Source: Porphyrobacter sp. HT-58-2
GTDB taxonomy: Bacteria; Pseudomonadota; Alphaproteobacteria; Sphingomonadales; Sphingomonadaceae
Direction of reading: 5' to 3'
DNA: 64,000 nt
Assembly (NCBI RefSeq): GCF_002952215.1
Contig: NZ_CP022600.1
Span: 3,100,001 to 3,164,000, forward strand
Below the pieces are notes generated by a model. It was not told where the DNA came from, searched no databases, and worked only from the letters and a program-made list of their open reading frames with translations. Numbering within the stretch: the stretch's first letter is position 1; the number at the start of each line of letters is the position of its first letter. Positions 1 through 10,130 of this stretch are shown piece after piece. The position numbers and the translations under genes were made by a program.

Positions 1-375
1 CATCGTGATATTGAGCGAGGCGTCCATGATCCACAGCATCCCCGCCGCCACCCACAGGGCGGGTGCATTGGGCATGACGAACAGCGCAAGACTGGCAAGC
101 AGCGCGCCGATCAGGAAGAACGGACGGCGGCGCCCCCAGCGCGGGCTCCAGGTCTTGTCGGAAAGGTGACCGATGATCGGCTGCACGATCAGGCCTGTCA
201 TTGGCGCAGCAATCCACAGGATGGCCAGTTCGCCTACCTCGGCACCCAATGTCTGAAAGATACGACTGACATTGCCGTTCTGAAGCTCGAACCCAATCTG
301 GATACCGAGAAAGCCGAAGCTCATATTCCAGATCTGCGCGGCATTGAGCGCAGGCTTGCGGCCGGCTTCAATCAT
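1..375 (-). CDS. MFS sugar transporter, maltose/maltodextrin type (partial, 3' end outside window)
   Basis: Only the first 125 codons are present; the frame stays open to the window edge. The ATG follows a strong GGGAGAGG ribosome site. The translation has a hydrophobic helix around residues 15-35, then a second helix and the loop GHLSDKTWSPRWGRRRPF, the cytoplasmic loop-2/3 signature (G-x-L-S-D...GRRRP) of the SLC45-like/GPH branch of the major facilitator superfamily. Such transporters move maltose or maltodextrin across the inner membrane by proton symport. It is transcribed away from the secreted amylase, with which it shares a control region, so a role in taking up amylase products is the natural inference. 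The substrate cannot be proved from this fragment. Confidence 0.85.
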   Translation of the reverse strand, partial: MIEAGRKPALNAAQIWNMSFGFLGIQIGFELQNGNVSRIFQTLGAEVGELAILWIAAPMTGLIVQPIIGHLSDKTWSPRWGRRRPFFLIGALLASLALFVMPNAPALWVAAGMLWIMDASLNITM

Positions 376-501
376 ATCATCTCGTCCTCTCCCCCGCGTG
401 TCCACTAGAGAACGGATGACGCGGCTCCCGGCCGAGGCTATGTCTGAACGGGTCTGCTGCCCGGTGACGAATAGCCCCTGCCGACTATAGTCTGGACGCC
501 C

Positions 502-515
502 TGCAAAATTTTGCA
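502..515. promoter_or_regulatory. Perfect palindrome TGCAAAATTTTGCA, candidate operator
   Basis: TGCAAAATTTTGCA is a perfect 14-base palindrome in the AT-rich centre of the divergent region. Its half-site recurs upstream of the amylase start, upstream of the TonB receptor and, as an inverted repeat, inside the DUF6445 gene. It lacks the central CG usual for LacI operators, so assigning it to the neighbouring LacI protein is inference. Confidence 0.5.
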
Positions 516-634
516 AGAAACTTTCGAATTTTCCCTGAAAAATTCACTTAGACGCTCGCCTATTCCTCATTTTAGCATTGAATTATAGATCTTTGTGATG
601 AAAATGGGACCATGAAAAAGCCGCCCACAAAGAT

Positions 635-647
635 TTGCAAAATTTTT
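635..647. promoter_or_regulatory. Second copy of TTGCAAAATTTT motif upstream of the amylase
   Basis: TTGCAAAATTTTT repeats the left half and centre of the palindrome found about 130 bases upstream; the right half is degenerate. It lies about 40 bases before the chosen amylase start, where a repressor or activator could act. Confidence 0.4.
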
Positions 648-688
648 CCCAAGCTGGCAGAAAGCCCGGTGGAGGGAGTTGGGTCATT

Positions 689-2533
689 ATGCGAATCTTT
701 GTCGCGCTGGTCGCTGCGCTTTGCGCAGGCAGTGCCTTGGCAGGACAGCCTGGCGCCATGCCGCTCACCGAGCGCCCGCCCGAGGACGAGATCATCTATT
801 TCGTCCTCCCCGACCGGTTCGAAAATGGCGACGAACGCAATGATCGCGGCGGGATCGCCGGGACACGGCTCGATCATGGCTTCGATCCTGCACACAAGGG
901 CTTCTACCAGGGTGGCGATCTTGCCGGACTGACCGCACGGCTCGACTATATCCAGCGCATGGGAGCAACCGCGATCTGGCTTGCGCCGGTGTTCAAGAAC
1001 AAGCCGGTGCAAGGCGCGCCTGGGCGCGAGACGTCCGGCTATCACGGTTACTGGATCACCGATTTCCTCGACGTCGATCCGCATTTCGGCACGCGCGCGG
1101 AGTTCAAGGCGCTGGTCGATGCCGCCCATGCGCGGGGGATGAAGGTCTATATGGACATCATCACCAACCACACCGCTGACGTGATCAAGTACGAGGAATG
1201 CCACGGCAAGAACGCCGGCGTCAGCGTGCAGGCCGATTGTCCCTATCGTTCGATCGGGGATTACCCCTGGAGCACCCGCGGCGGGCTGGATGGTGAGCCG
1301 ATCAATCAGGGTTTCCTCGGCACCGATCCGCAGCATTTGACGGCGGACAACTTCGCCCGGCTGACCAATCCGGCATGGGCCTACACCCCCTATGTTCCCG
1401 CGAGCGAAAAAGCCGCCAAGAACCCCGCCTGGCTCAATGATCCGATCTATTACACCAATCGCGGCGATTCCGTGTGGGAGGGCGAAAGCCGCACCACCGG
1501 CGATTTCTCGGGGCTTGACGATCTGCTCACCACCCACCCGCGCGTGGTCGAAGGTTTCATCGAGATCTACAAGCAGTGGATCACCGATTTCAAAGTCGAC
1601 GGCTTCCGGATCGACACCGCCAAGCACGTGAACCCGGAATTCTGGCAGGCCTTCGCCCCGGCGATGCTCGAACACGCCAGGGCCGAAGGCATTCCCAACT
1701 TCCACATCTTCGGCGAAGCCTACGAATTCGATCCGGCCCACCTTGCCAAGTTCACCACAGAGGCAAGCCTGCCTGCAGTGCTCGACTTCGCCTTTCAGGG
1801 CCGGGTGCGCTCTGTGGTGGCAGACGGCAAGCCCGCGACGACGCTGAGCTATCTGTTCGAAACCGATGCGGTCTACGCCAAGGGCTTTGCCACCGCGCGG
1901 CAACTTCCGACCTTCCTCGGCAATCACGACATGGGCCGCTTTGCCATGTTCGTGAAGCAGGCCAACCCCGGCATTTCCGATGCCGAGCTGGTGCGCCGCA
2001 TCACGCTGGGCCATGCGCTGATGATGTTCTCGCGCGGGGTGCCGACGATCTATTACGGGGACGAACAGGGCTTCGTCTCGGACGGCAATGATCAGGACGC
2101 GCGCGAGACGATGTTCCCGTCGGTCACGGCGGTCTACACCGATAATGTGCTGGCAGGCACCTCAGCGAGCGTCGCGCAGAGCAATTTCGACGAGAGCCAT
2201 CCCATCTATCGCGCGATTGCTGCGATGGCGGCGATCCGCAAGGCAGAGCCAGCACTGCGCCAAGGTTTGCAGATCACCCGCCATGCCGATCATGAGCCTC
2301 GCGACGGCAGCAATGCGCTGGTGTTCTCGCGGCTTGATCCTGATGGGCAGGGCGAAGTGGTTGTCGCCTTCAACGCCGGAAATGCCCCCCGTGACGTCGC
2401 CTTCCCGGTCGATGCCCGCGCGCGCCGCTGGATATCGCTTTCGGGCGCTTGTCCCGCTAACAGCCCCGCGCCGGGGACGTACCGGCTGACCATTCCCGCA
2501 ACCGGCCATGTCGTGTGCAAGGCGGAGTATTGA
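689..2533 (+). CDS. Secreted GH13 alpha-amylase / cyclomaltodextrinase-like enzyme
   Basis: A glycoside hydrolase family 13 enzyme that hydrolyses alpha-1,4-glucans. The ATG at 689 is chosen because GGAGGGAG lies about 10 bases upstream and it opens a clean signal peptide (MRIFVALVAALCAGSALAG); a TTG 54 bases earlier would bury that signal. The product is 614 residues. Conserved GH13 regions are visible: DGFRIDTAKH with nucleophile Asp309, IFGEAYEF with acid/base Glu343, and FLGNHDMGRF with Asp414. The early IYFVLPDRFENGD stretch is typical of exported amylases. The product should be periplasmic or outer-membrane associated, feeding oligosaccharides to the MFS transporter. The next gene overlaps its stop (TGATG), so the two are co-translated. 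Exact specificity (starch, cyclodextrin, pullulan) is not determinable here. Confidence 0.93.
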   Translation: MRIFVALVAALCAGSALAGQPGAMPLTERPPEDEIIYFVLPDRFENGDERNDRGGIAGTRLDHGFDPAHKGFYQGGDLAGLTARLDYIQRMGATAIWLAPVFKNKPVQGAPGRETSGYHGYWITDFLDVDPHFGTRAEFKALVDAAHARGMKVYMDIITNHTADVIKYEECHGKNAGVSVQADCPYRSIGDYPWSTRGGLDGEPINQGFLGTDPQHLTADNFARLTNPAWAYTPYVPASEKAAKNPAWLNDPIYYTNRGDSVWEGESRTTGDFSGLDDLLTTHPRVVEGFIEIYKQWITDFKVDGFRIDTAKHVNPEFWQAFAPAMLEHARAEGIPNFHIFGEAYEFDPAHLAKFTTEASLPAVLDFAFQGRVRSVVADGKPATTLSYLFETDAVYAKGFATARQLPTFLGNHDMGRFAMFVKQANPGISDAELVRRITLGHALMMFSRGVPTIYYGDEQGFVSDGNDQDARETMFPSVTAVYTDNVLAGTSASVAQSNFDESHPIYRAIAAMAAIRKAEPALRQGLQITRHADHEPRDGSNALVFSRLDPDGQGEVVVAFNAGNAPRDVAFPVDARARRWISLSGACPANSPAPGTYRLTIPATGHVVCKAEY

Positions 2534-4197
2534 TGCCTGTGAGTAGCTCGCCTGTCCTGACCCGGCCCGATGCCCTTGCCACTCCGGCGCTTGCATGGTG
2601 GCGCGGCGCGGTCATCTACCAGATCTATCCACGCTCGTTCAGCGATACCAATGGCGACGGGATCGGCGACCTTGCGGGCATTGCCGCGCGGCTCGACTAT
2701 ATCGACGATCTCGGCGTGGACGGGATCTGGATCAGCCCCTTCTTCACCTCGCCGATGAAGGATTTCGGCTATGACGTGGCCGATTACTGCGGGATCGACC
2801 CGAGCTTCGGCACCTTCGACGATTTCGACTGCATCATCGAAAAGGCCCATAGGCTCGGGCTGAAGGTGATCATTGATCAGGTCTATTCGCACACCTCGGA
2901 TGAACACGCCTGGTTTCAGGAGAGCCGGCAGGATCGCACCAATCCCAAGGCCGACTGGTATGTCTGGGCCGATCCCAAGCCCGACGGCTCGCCCCCGTCG
3001 AACTGGCAGTCGGTGTTCGGCGGTTCGGCGTGGCAGTGGGACGGGCCGCGCAAGCAGTATTACCTGCACAATTTCCTGACCTCGCAGCCTGACCTCAACG
3101 TCCATAACCGCGACGTGCAGGACGCGCTGCTGGAGGTCGCACGGTTCTGGCTGGGGCGGGGTGTGGACGGGTTCCGCCTCGATGCGCTCAACTTTGCGAT
3201 GCATGATCCCGAATTGCGCGATAACCCGCCGAGCGGCGTGCCGATGGAGCAGGTCACGCGCCCGTTCGACATGCAGGTCAAGCAGTTCAACCAGTCGCAC
3301 CCCGATATCACAGGCTTCCTCGAACGCATTCGGCAGACCATCGACGAGTTTCCGGGCCGCTTCACCGTCGCCGAAGTCGGCGGGCCGGAGCCACTGGCAG
3401 AGATGAAGGCCTTTACCGAAGGCAGCAAACGGCTCGATTCAGCCTATAATTTCGATTTCCTCTATGCTCCGCGCCTCACCGCACCGCTGGTGCGCGCCAG
3501 CCTTGCCCAGTGGAGCGGCGAGGAGGGCGAAGGCTGGCCATCGTGGGCCTTTTCGAACCACGATGCGCCCCGCGCCGTCACCCGCTGGACGCTGGACGGC
3601 AACATGGCCCGTGCCGCGCGATTGAACCTGCTGCTGCTGCTGGCCCTGCGTGGCAATCCGATCATCTATCAGGGCGAGGAACTGGGCCTGCCACAGGGCG
3701 AAGTCGCTTTCGAGGATCTGCAGGACCCTGAAGCCATCGCCAACTGGCCGCACACGCTGGGCCGTGATGGCGCACGCACACCGATGCCATGGCAACAGGG
3801 CGCGCCGCAGGCCGGTTTCTCCAGCGCCAACCGCACCTGGCTCAAGCTTGACCCGGCTCACACCAGCTTTGCGGTTGACCGGCAGGCGGCAGATCCGGCG
3901 TCTACCCTTGCCTATGCCCGCAATCTGCTGACAGCGCGGCGCAAACATCCAGCGCTGGTGCAAGGCGGGATCACGCTGCTGGACAGCCCGGAGCACATCC
4001 TTGCCTTTCTGCGCCATGATGATGACGAGCGCGTGCTGTGCGTCTTCAATCTCGGCGATGTGCCTGCCAGTTGGAACGCCCCGGCGGAGCTCGGCACGCT
4101 GCACCTGATCGCGACCGAAAGCATGGTCGGCAGCGGTGCATTGCCTGTGGCACTGCACCCCGGGACAGGCTATTGGGCTAGCCTTGAAGTCAGCTAG
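2533..4197 (+). CDS. GH13 alpha-glucosidase (oligo-1,6-glucosidase/GH13_23-like), cytoplasmic
   Basis: A GH13 enzyme expected to release glucose from the non-reducing ends of imported maltodextrins. The ATG overlaps the amylase stop in a TGATG junction; an in-frame GTG 18 bases upstream is less likely. The 554-residue product has no signal peptide. It begins the barrel with WWRGAVIYQIYPRSF and carries GVDGFRLDAL (nucleophile Asp217), VAEVGG (acid/base Glu281) and FSNHDAPR (Asp344). The short Glu-containing VAEVGG motif and the SNHD motif are typical of the GH13_23 alpha-glucosidases of alphaproteobacteria. The pairing of an exported amylase with a cytoplasmic glucosidase and an inner-membrane transporter gives a complete maltodextrin route. 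Confidence 0.92.
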   Translation: MPVSSSPVLTRPDALATPALAWWRGAVIYQIYPRSFSDTNGDGIGDLAGIAARLDYIDDLGVDGIWISPFFTSPMKDFGYDVADYCGIDPSFGTFDDFDCIIEKAHRLGLKVIIDQVYSHTSDEHAWFQESRQDRTNPKADWYVWADPKPDGSPPSNWQSVFGGSAWQWDGPRKQYYLHNFLTSQPDLNVHNRDVQDALLEVARFWLGRGVDGFRLDALNFAMHDPELRDNPPSGVPMEQVTRPFDMQVKQFNQSHPDITGFLERIRQTIDEFPGRFTVAEVGGPEPLAEMKAFTEGSKRLDSAYNFDFLYAPRLTAPLVRASLAQWSGEEGEGWPSWAFSNHDAPRAVTRWTLDGNMARAARLNLLLLLALRGNPIIYQGEELGLPQGEVAFEDLQDPEAIANWPHTLGRDGARTPMPWQQGAPQAGFSSANRTWLKLDPAHTSFAVDRQAADPASTLAYARNLLTARRKHPALVQGGITLLDSPEHILAFLRHDDDERVLCVFNLGDVPASWNAPAELGTLHLIATESMVGSGALPVALHPGTGYWASLEVS

Positions 4198-5235
<1,038 letters not shown>

Positions 5236-5239
5236 GGGC

Positions 5240-6763
5240 ATGGCAGACGGCTTGCCCGCCCCGCTCAGGCACATCGTCATCGTCGGCGGCGGCAGCGCGG
5301 GCTGGATGACGGCGGCGGCGCTGGCGGATGCTGTCGGCCAGTCCTGCGCCATCACGCTGATCGAAAGCGAGGCCATCGGCACCGTCGGCGTGGGCGAGGC
5401 AACCATCCCGCCGATCCGCCACTTCAACCAGCGCCTGCGCATCGACGAGGCAACCTTCGTGCGCGAGACGCAAGGGAGCTACAAGCTCGGGATCGAGTTC
5501 GTCGATTGGGGGCGCAAGGGCCATCGCTATTTCCACCCCTTCGGTCAGTATGGCGCTGAATTCGATAGTGTTCCTTTCTATCACCATTGGATGCGCGAGC
5601 ATCTGGCGGGGCGGGTGGACGGCCCGATCGACGATTTCTCGATGTGCTGGGCGATGGCCAAAGCGGGCAGGTTCACTCACCCATCGCCCGACCGGCGGAT
5701 GATCCAGTCGACCTTCGACTATGCCTATCACTTCGACGCTGGGCTCTATGCGGCCTTCCTCAGGCGCTTTGCGGAAAGCCGCGGGGTAAGGCGCCTCGAA
5801 GGCAAGGTCGTCGACGTGTCCCTGCGGGGTGAGAATGGCTTCATCGAGGCTGTGACGCTTGACGACGGCACCCGGGTCGCAGGCGAATTCTTCATTGATT
5901 GCAGCGGCTTCCGGGGCCTTCTTATCGAAGAGGCACTGGCGGCAGGCTACGATAACTGGCAGCACTGGCTCCCCTGCGACCGCGCGGTGGCGGTGCCGTG
6001 TGAGAGGGGCGAGTTCACCCCCTACACCCGTTCGACCGCGCGCGAGGCCGGGTGGCAGTGGCGCATCCCGCTCCAGCACCGCACCGGCAACGGCTATGTC
6101 CATTGCAGCGAATTCATCTCCGAAGATCAGGCCACCGCGACCCTGCTGGCGAATCTCGATGGCCAACCGCTGGCTGATCCCCGTCCCTTGCGGTTCGTCA
6201 CCGGCAGGCGGCGTGAGTTCTGGAAGAGGAATTGCGTCGCGATCGGGCTTTCCGCAGGCTTCATGGAACCGCTGGAATCGACCTCGCTCCACCTGATCCA
6301 ATACGCCATCCTGCGTCTTATCGCGCTCTTTCCGGACAGTGCGATGTCGCCCCTTTTATCAAGGGAGTACAACGCACAAACCGCGCGGGAATATGAGCTT
6401 ATCCGCGACTTCCTGATCCTCCATTACAAGGCCAGCGAGCGGCAGGATTCCGAACTCTGGCGCTATTGCAGCGCCATGCCGATCCCCGACAGCCTGCAAT
6501 ACAAGATCGACCATTTCAAAGAGCACGGGATGCTGGTGGCAGACGGTCAGGAGTTGTTCGCCAACCCCAGCTGGATCGCGGTCTATCTTGGCCAGGGCAT
6601 CGTGCCGCAGCGCGCTCCGGCGTTGGCGCACATGCGCGGTGCGGTGCCGGTGGCCGAACGGATGGCGCAGGTTCGCGCTGCGATGAGCGAGGCCGTCGCC
6701 GCCATGCCATCCCACAGCGAATTCATCGCCCGCCACTGCGCCGCGCCGCAAGTGGCCGCCTGA
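5240..6763 (+). CDS. Tryptophan halogenase-like FAD-dependent protein (copy 1)
   Basis: A 507-residue flavoprotein of the tryptophan halogenase family, which uses FADH2, oxygen and halide to make HOX. The FAD-binding motif is [18 protein letters not shown] near the N terminus. The catalytic landmarks are retained: Lys82 in [12 protein letters not shown] (the PrnA Lys79 position), the WxWxIP motif at W272-P277, and Glu346 in FMEPLESTS (PrnA Glu346). The start is 4 bases after the LacI stop. A second copy lies at 10.9-12.4 kb. Such genes are commonly clustered with TonB-dependent receptors in Caulobacterales and Sphingomonadales, often with no known natural product; whether they act on free tryptophan, a peptide or another substrate is unknown. 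Confidence 0.88.
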   Translation: MADGLPAPLRHIVIVGGGSAGWMTAAALADAVGQSCAITLIESEAIGTVGVGEATIPPIRHFNQRLRIDEATFVRETQGSYKLGIEFVDWGRKGHRYFHPFGQYGAEFDSVPFYHHWMREHLAGRVDGPIDDFSMCWAMAKAGRFTHPSPDRRMIQSTFDYAYHFDAGLYAAFLRRFAESRGVRRLEGKVVDVSLRGENGFIEAVTLDDGTRVAGEFFIDCSGFRGLLIEEALAAGYDNWQHWLPCDRAVAVPCERGEFTPYTRSTAREAGWQWRIPLQHRTGNGYVHCSEFISEDQATATLLANLDGQPLADPRPLRFVTGRRREFWKRNCVAIGLSAGFMEPLESTSLHLIQYAILRLIALFPDSAMSPLLSREYNAQTAREYELIRDFLILHYKASERQDSELWRYCSAMPIPDSLQYKIDHFKEHGMLVADGQELFANPSWIAVYLGQGIVPQRAPALAHMRGAVPVAERMAQVRAAMSEAVAAMPSHSEFIARHCAAPQVAA

Positions 6764-6765
6764 CC

Positions 6766-6781
6766 TGTTTCACGTGAAACG
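6766..6781. other. parS: parS-like centromere site (ParB binding)
   Basis: TGTTTCACGTGAAACG matches the bacterial parS consensus TGTTTCACGTGAAACA at 15 of 16 positions and contains the perfect 14-base palindrome GTTTCACGTGAAAC. It lies 2 bases after the stop of halogenase copy 1, in the gap between two convergent genes. parS sites load ParB and normally lie near the replication origin. No parA/parB gene is in the window, so function is inferred from the motif alone. Confidence 0.8.
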
Positions 6782-6884
6782 CCTCTGCAAAGAGGGGGCA
6801 AGAGGGGGTCTGACCGGGGTCTGACCCGTCGCAAGCCCGCGCAAGGCCCGCACAAACCCGCTGCAAGCACCCCGCGAAAACCGA

Positions 6885-6912
6885 AAGGGCCCGCCATCGC
6901 TGGCGAGCCCTT
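6885..6912 (-). terminator. Rho-independent terminator of the TonB receptor gene
   Basis: On the minus strand an 11-bp stem (AAGGGCTCGCC / GGCGGGCCCTT, one G-U wobble) with a 6-base loop is followed by TTTCGGTTTTCG. It begins 32 bases past the receptor stop codon. Confidence 0.75.
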
Positions 6913-6944
6913 CCTGCAACCCGGTGCGACCCGAGGTCTGGTCG

Positions 6945-9758
6945 TCAGAAATTCTTGCGCAGCGTGAAGTTGAACGTCCGGCCGTAAAGCTCGTGACGGC
7001 TCGGGAAGCTCCCGATCGCCGCGGTGCCGGCCACGTTCAGCAGATCATTCTGCGTTACGAAGGGTTCGTTGGTCAGGTTGAACACTTCCGCCAGGATCTG
7101 CACCCCGTTGAGGAAGCTGCCTTCCTTTTCGAAGGTATAGCCGATCTGCGCATCAAGGATCGTTTCCGGCTGCGCGCGCTGGCCCGAAAGCGAACCGTCG
7201 AAGTTCTGGATTTCCGACTGGAAGGCGCCGCGATAGCGGGCATTCAGACGGGCGCGGAAGCCGTTCTTTTCATAGAAGATGTCGCCCGACCAGGTAACAT
7301 CCGAATAGCCCGGGATCGACACCGGCACGCCGACCTGGTTGAGCACCTCGGCATCGACATAGGTGACGCTGGCAAAGCCGCCGAACCCGTCAAGCACATC
7401 GGCGAAATCGCCGAAGTTGAGGCGCACCGTGCCTTCGACGCCGGTGATGCTGCCGTCCGAGAAGTTCACGGGGCCGCTGAAGATCCCCGTCGCTACCTGC
7501 GGATTGGCCTGCAGGAAATCACCCGAACCGAAGTTCTGGATCGACTGGGTGAGGTCGGTCACCTCGCGGAAGTCGATGATCCAGTCCGACAGGTCCTTGT
7601 GGAAACCGGCAATGATGATCGCGGTGCCGGGGGTGAAATAGCGTTCGAACGAGATGTCGAACGAGGTCGAACGATAGGGCTGCAGCGTCGGGTTGCCGCC
7701 GCCCAGCGTGAAGCACACCTGCGCCGGCGGGTTGAAGCCGGGCAGCACGGCATCGGGCCGCTGATCGCCATTATTGTCGGCGCAGGCCAGCGGGTTGAAG
7801 TTGACGTTCTGGTTCGCCGTCATCTGGTCAAGCCGCGCACGGGTCACGGTCTTGGCGGCAGCGATGCGGATGAAGGTGTCGGGCATGATCTCGAAGCTGA
7901 GGTTCATGCTCGGCAGCCAGTTGCCATAGCTTGCGCCGACCGTGTTGAGCGTCCCGTTGGGGAAGGTGCCGGTCGATTGCTGATCGGTGTCGGCATAGCG
8001 CAGACCGATATTGCCGCGCACCGGCACCGATCCCAGATCGCCGTCGATATCGGCCTGGATGTAGAAATTGTGGATCTTTTCCGACACCACCCACTGCGTG
8101 TCGAAAGTGGCCTTTTCGACCAGATAGGTGCCATCGGTGCGGAAGCGCGCCGGGTTGTAGGCGAGGATATCGTTGTTCAGGCTCTTGGTGTTGGTCGAAC
8201 CCACGATCGCCCCGGTCGGGACAGCCAGCCCGTCACCGAAGGCCGCGGTCGGCCGCAGGAAGCTTTCGTTGGAATCGAAGCTCTTTTCGCGGTCGGTGTA
8301 GAGCCAGCCCGCGGTGATGCGGCTGAGGATGCCGCCATCGAATTCCCAATAGGTCTCGGCACGCAGCTGGTGCAGTTCGTCCTGGATGATCGGCTGCTTG
8401 ATGAAGCCGACCTGCCCCCAGCCGCCCGGATCGGTCAGCAACACGTTGGCGGGGTTGGTGTAATCGAGCAAGCCGTCGATCGAATACTGACCATCGGGGC
8501 GGAAATTGAAGGTCATCGTGTCCTGCGCACCCGAGCGCGCACGACCGGTGCCGGCATAGCTTTCGAAGTCGATGTCGTTACGATCGAGCGTCGAATAGCC
8601 GTAATCGAGCACGAAGCCGAGATTGTCGGTCGCCTTCCATTCGGCATTCCCGCCGATGGCGAAGATTTCCGACTGGCTTCCTTCGGTGTCGGTGCGCAGG
8701 ATCGGCACCACGCCCGAATAGGTCGCGCTGTCGGCGAACACGCCCGAACCGGTGACATTTTCGAGATTCGCGCCGCTCCACGAGGCGATCGGGGTTTCGG
8801 TGCCGCGGAAGATGCCCGAATCCTTGGTGTCGGTGTAGAAGCCGTCGACATTGAGGGAGAAGCTGTCCGAGGGCTCGAACTGCAGGGTGCCGGCAAGCGA
8901 GAAACGTTCGAAATTGCGGCTGACCACGCCCTGACGCGGGTTGTCCGCCGGATAGAACACGCCCTGCGGCGTGCGGCGCACCTGACCTTCAAGGACGGTG
9001 CGATCATCGCGGTTGCGGTTGTCCTGCGTCTTGAGTTCGCGGCTGATGAACTGGGTCGGGATCGATTGCAGCGTCGCACCCAGCGACCAGCCGAGTGTGC
9101 CATCGGCGTTCTGATCAATGTAGGAGGCGAAGAAGCGATAGCCGTCGCTGGCGAAATCGGGGTTCAGCGAGCCGCTGTCATTGACCGTATAGGTCGCCTG
9201 AACGGTGAGCTGGCGCTCCTTGTAATCGAGCGGCCGGATGGTGCGCAGATCGACGGCACCGGCGATGCCGATCGCGGCAAGCTGGGCATCACCGGTCTTG
9301 TAGACCACGCCGGAGCCGATCAGTTCGGAGGGGAACTGGTCGAATTCGATCCCGCGATTGTTGCCCGCCGACACGATCTCGCGGCCATTGAGCAGCGAGA
9401 GCGAGAAGTCCGGGCCAAGGCCGCGAATCGAGATCTGCTGCGAACGGCCGCGCACGCGCTGAGCGGTGACACCGGGCAGGCGGGCGAGCGTATCGGCAAT
9501 CGACACGTCGGGCAGCAGGCCGATGTCTTCGGCCGAGATGACTTCGACGATCGAGGTCGCGTTGCGCTTGGCATCGAGCGACGACTGGATCGAGCTGCGG
9601 ATCCCGGTGACGATGATCGCGTCACCTTCTTCGCTTTCGACGGTGGCAGGCTCCTCTGTCTCCTGCGCCATGACAGGCGCGCCGGTGACAGTCAGCGCCA
9701 GAAAGGTAGCGGCCCCGCACAGCAGACGCGCGCTTGCATTGATCCCGTAGGTTTTCAT
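6945..9758 (-). CDS. TonB-dependent receptor (Xanthomonas/Caulobacter type, TIGR01782-like)
   Basis: An outer-membrane gated transporter of 937 residues, powered by TonB-ExbBD. The ATG at 9758 follows a GGGAGGGGAG ribosome site and opens a signal peptide ending ...GAPVMAQ. A TonB-box-like DAIIVTGIR precedes the plug domain, which contains SIADTLARLPGVTAQRVRG and ISIRGLGPDF. The rest is a 22-strand barrel with periodic amphipathic strands, ending in the outer-membrane signature FNFTLRKNF with a C-terminal Phe. The family handles maltodextrins and other oligosaccharides in Caulobacter and Xanthomonas. Being flanked by amylase, glucosidase and halogenase genes, it probably imports maltodextrin. 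It is transcribed toward halogenase copy 1 and away from the DUF6445 gene. Confidence 0.93.
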   Translation of the reverse strand: MKTYGINASARLLCGAATFLALTVTGAPVMAQETEEPATVESEEGDAIIVTGIRSSIQSSLDAKRNATSIVEVISAEDIGLLPDVSIADTLARLPGVTAQRVRGRSQQISIRGLGPDFSLSLLNGREIVSAGNNRGIEFDQFPSELIGSGVVYKTGDAQLAAIGIAGAVDLRTIRPLDYKERQLTVQATYTVNDSGSLNPDFASDGYRFFASYIDQNADGTLGWSLGATLQSIPTQFISRELKTQDNRNRDDRTVLEGQVRRTPQGVFYPADNPRQGVVSRNFERFSLAGTLQFEPSDSFSLNVDGFYTDTKDSGIFRGTETPIASWSGANLENVTGSGVFADSATYSGVVPILRTDTEGSQSEIFAIGGNAEWKATDNLGFVLDYGYSTLDRNDIDFESYAGTGRARSGAQDTMTFNFRPDGQYSIDGLLDYTNPANVLLTDPGGWGQVGFIKQPIIQDELHQLRAETYWEFDGGILSRITAGWLYTDREKSFDSNESFLRPTAAFGDGLAVPTGAIVGSTNTKSLNNDILAYNPARFRTDGTYLVEKATFDTQWVVSEKIHNFYIQADIDGDLGSVPVRGNIGLRYADTDQQSTGTFPNGTLNTVGASYGNWLPSMNLSFEIMPDTFIRIAAAKTVTRARLDQMTANQNVNFNPLACADNNGDQRPDAVLPGFNPPAQVCFTLGGGNPTLQPYRSTSFDISFERYFTPGTAIIIAGFHKDLSDWIIDFREVTDLTQSIQNFGSGDFLQANPQVATGIFSGPVNFSDGSITGVEGTVRLNFGDFADVLDGFGGFASVTYVDAEVLNQVGVPVSIPGYSDVTWSGDIFYEKNGFRARLNARYRGAFQSEIQNFDGSLSGQRAQPETILDAQIGYTFEKEGSFLNGVQILAEVFNLTNEPFVTQNDLLNVAGTAAIGSFPSRHELYGRTFNFTLRKNF

Positions 9759-10130
9759 CAGAACTCCCCTCCCGCAAGCACAGTTCATGCTGCGCTTTTG
9801 CAGATTTTTTCATAGACCAACATGAACCTCAGGTAAATCGCCAATCGCCCTCCATGCCGCAGATGTGTGGTTTTATAGTTATCTTGTTGTTTTTCCGTAT
9901 TTTGATGTGACGAAAGGCAGCTGATTCCGGGCGCAGGCAAGTCGGTTCTGGCGAAAATGTTGCCAGATAGTCACAGTTTTAAGCAATGCCGCAGCGCATC
10001 ACCTCCCAGCCGAACGAGGCAAATCCGGGGCGCGCTTTCAGCCCGCCGAGAAATTCCATTTTTAATGTTCTATTACAATTGTTTAAGCATTTCCCTTGGA
10101 CTGCCGGAAGGGATTTGATAGGCTCCCCAC
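9759..10130. promoter_or_regulatory. Divergent control region between TonB receptor and DUF6445 genes
   Basis: These 372 bases have no supported gene. They are AT-rich in two blocks (about 9795-9910 and 10055-10120) and contain a TTTTGCAGATTTTTTCAT stretch resembling the TGCAAAATTTTT motif found upstream of the amylase. Promoters for both divergent transcripts must lie here. Exact -35/-10 boxes were not resolved. Confidence 0.55.
9795..9812. promoter_or_regulatory. TTGCA-ATTTTTT motif upstream of the TonB receptor
   Basis: CTTTTGCAGATTTTTTCA is a degenerate copy of the amylase-side motif TTTGCAAAATTTTTCC. It lies about 40 bases upstream of the receptor start codon on the receptor side of the divergent region, the same distance as the motif before the amylase gene. 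Confidence 0.35.

Larger units (their letters stand above)
376..688. promoter_or_regulatory. Divergent control region of the MFS transporter and amylase genes
   Basis: These 313 bases hold no convincing gene. The stretch from about 495 to 660 is much more AT-rich than the flanks and carries two copies of a TGCAAAATTTT motif (listed separately). Ribosome sites for both divergent genes lie at its ends. It is the obvious place for promoters and for binding of the LacI-family regulator encoded 3.5 kb downstream. I could not assign -35/-10 hexamers with confidence. Confidence 0.6.

Noticed and set aside
6924..9815. Very long open frame antisense to the TonB receptor gene (and smaller ones elsewhere, e.g. 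24174-26039, 46771-48795, 48009-49802)
   Set aside because: GC-rich genes often carry long antisense frames. These have Arg/His/Ala-biased translations, no domain signatures and no ribosome sites, while the sense frames match known families.
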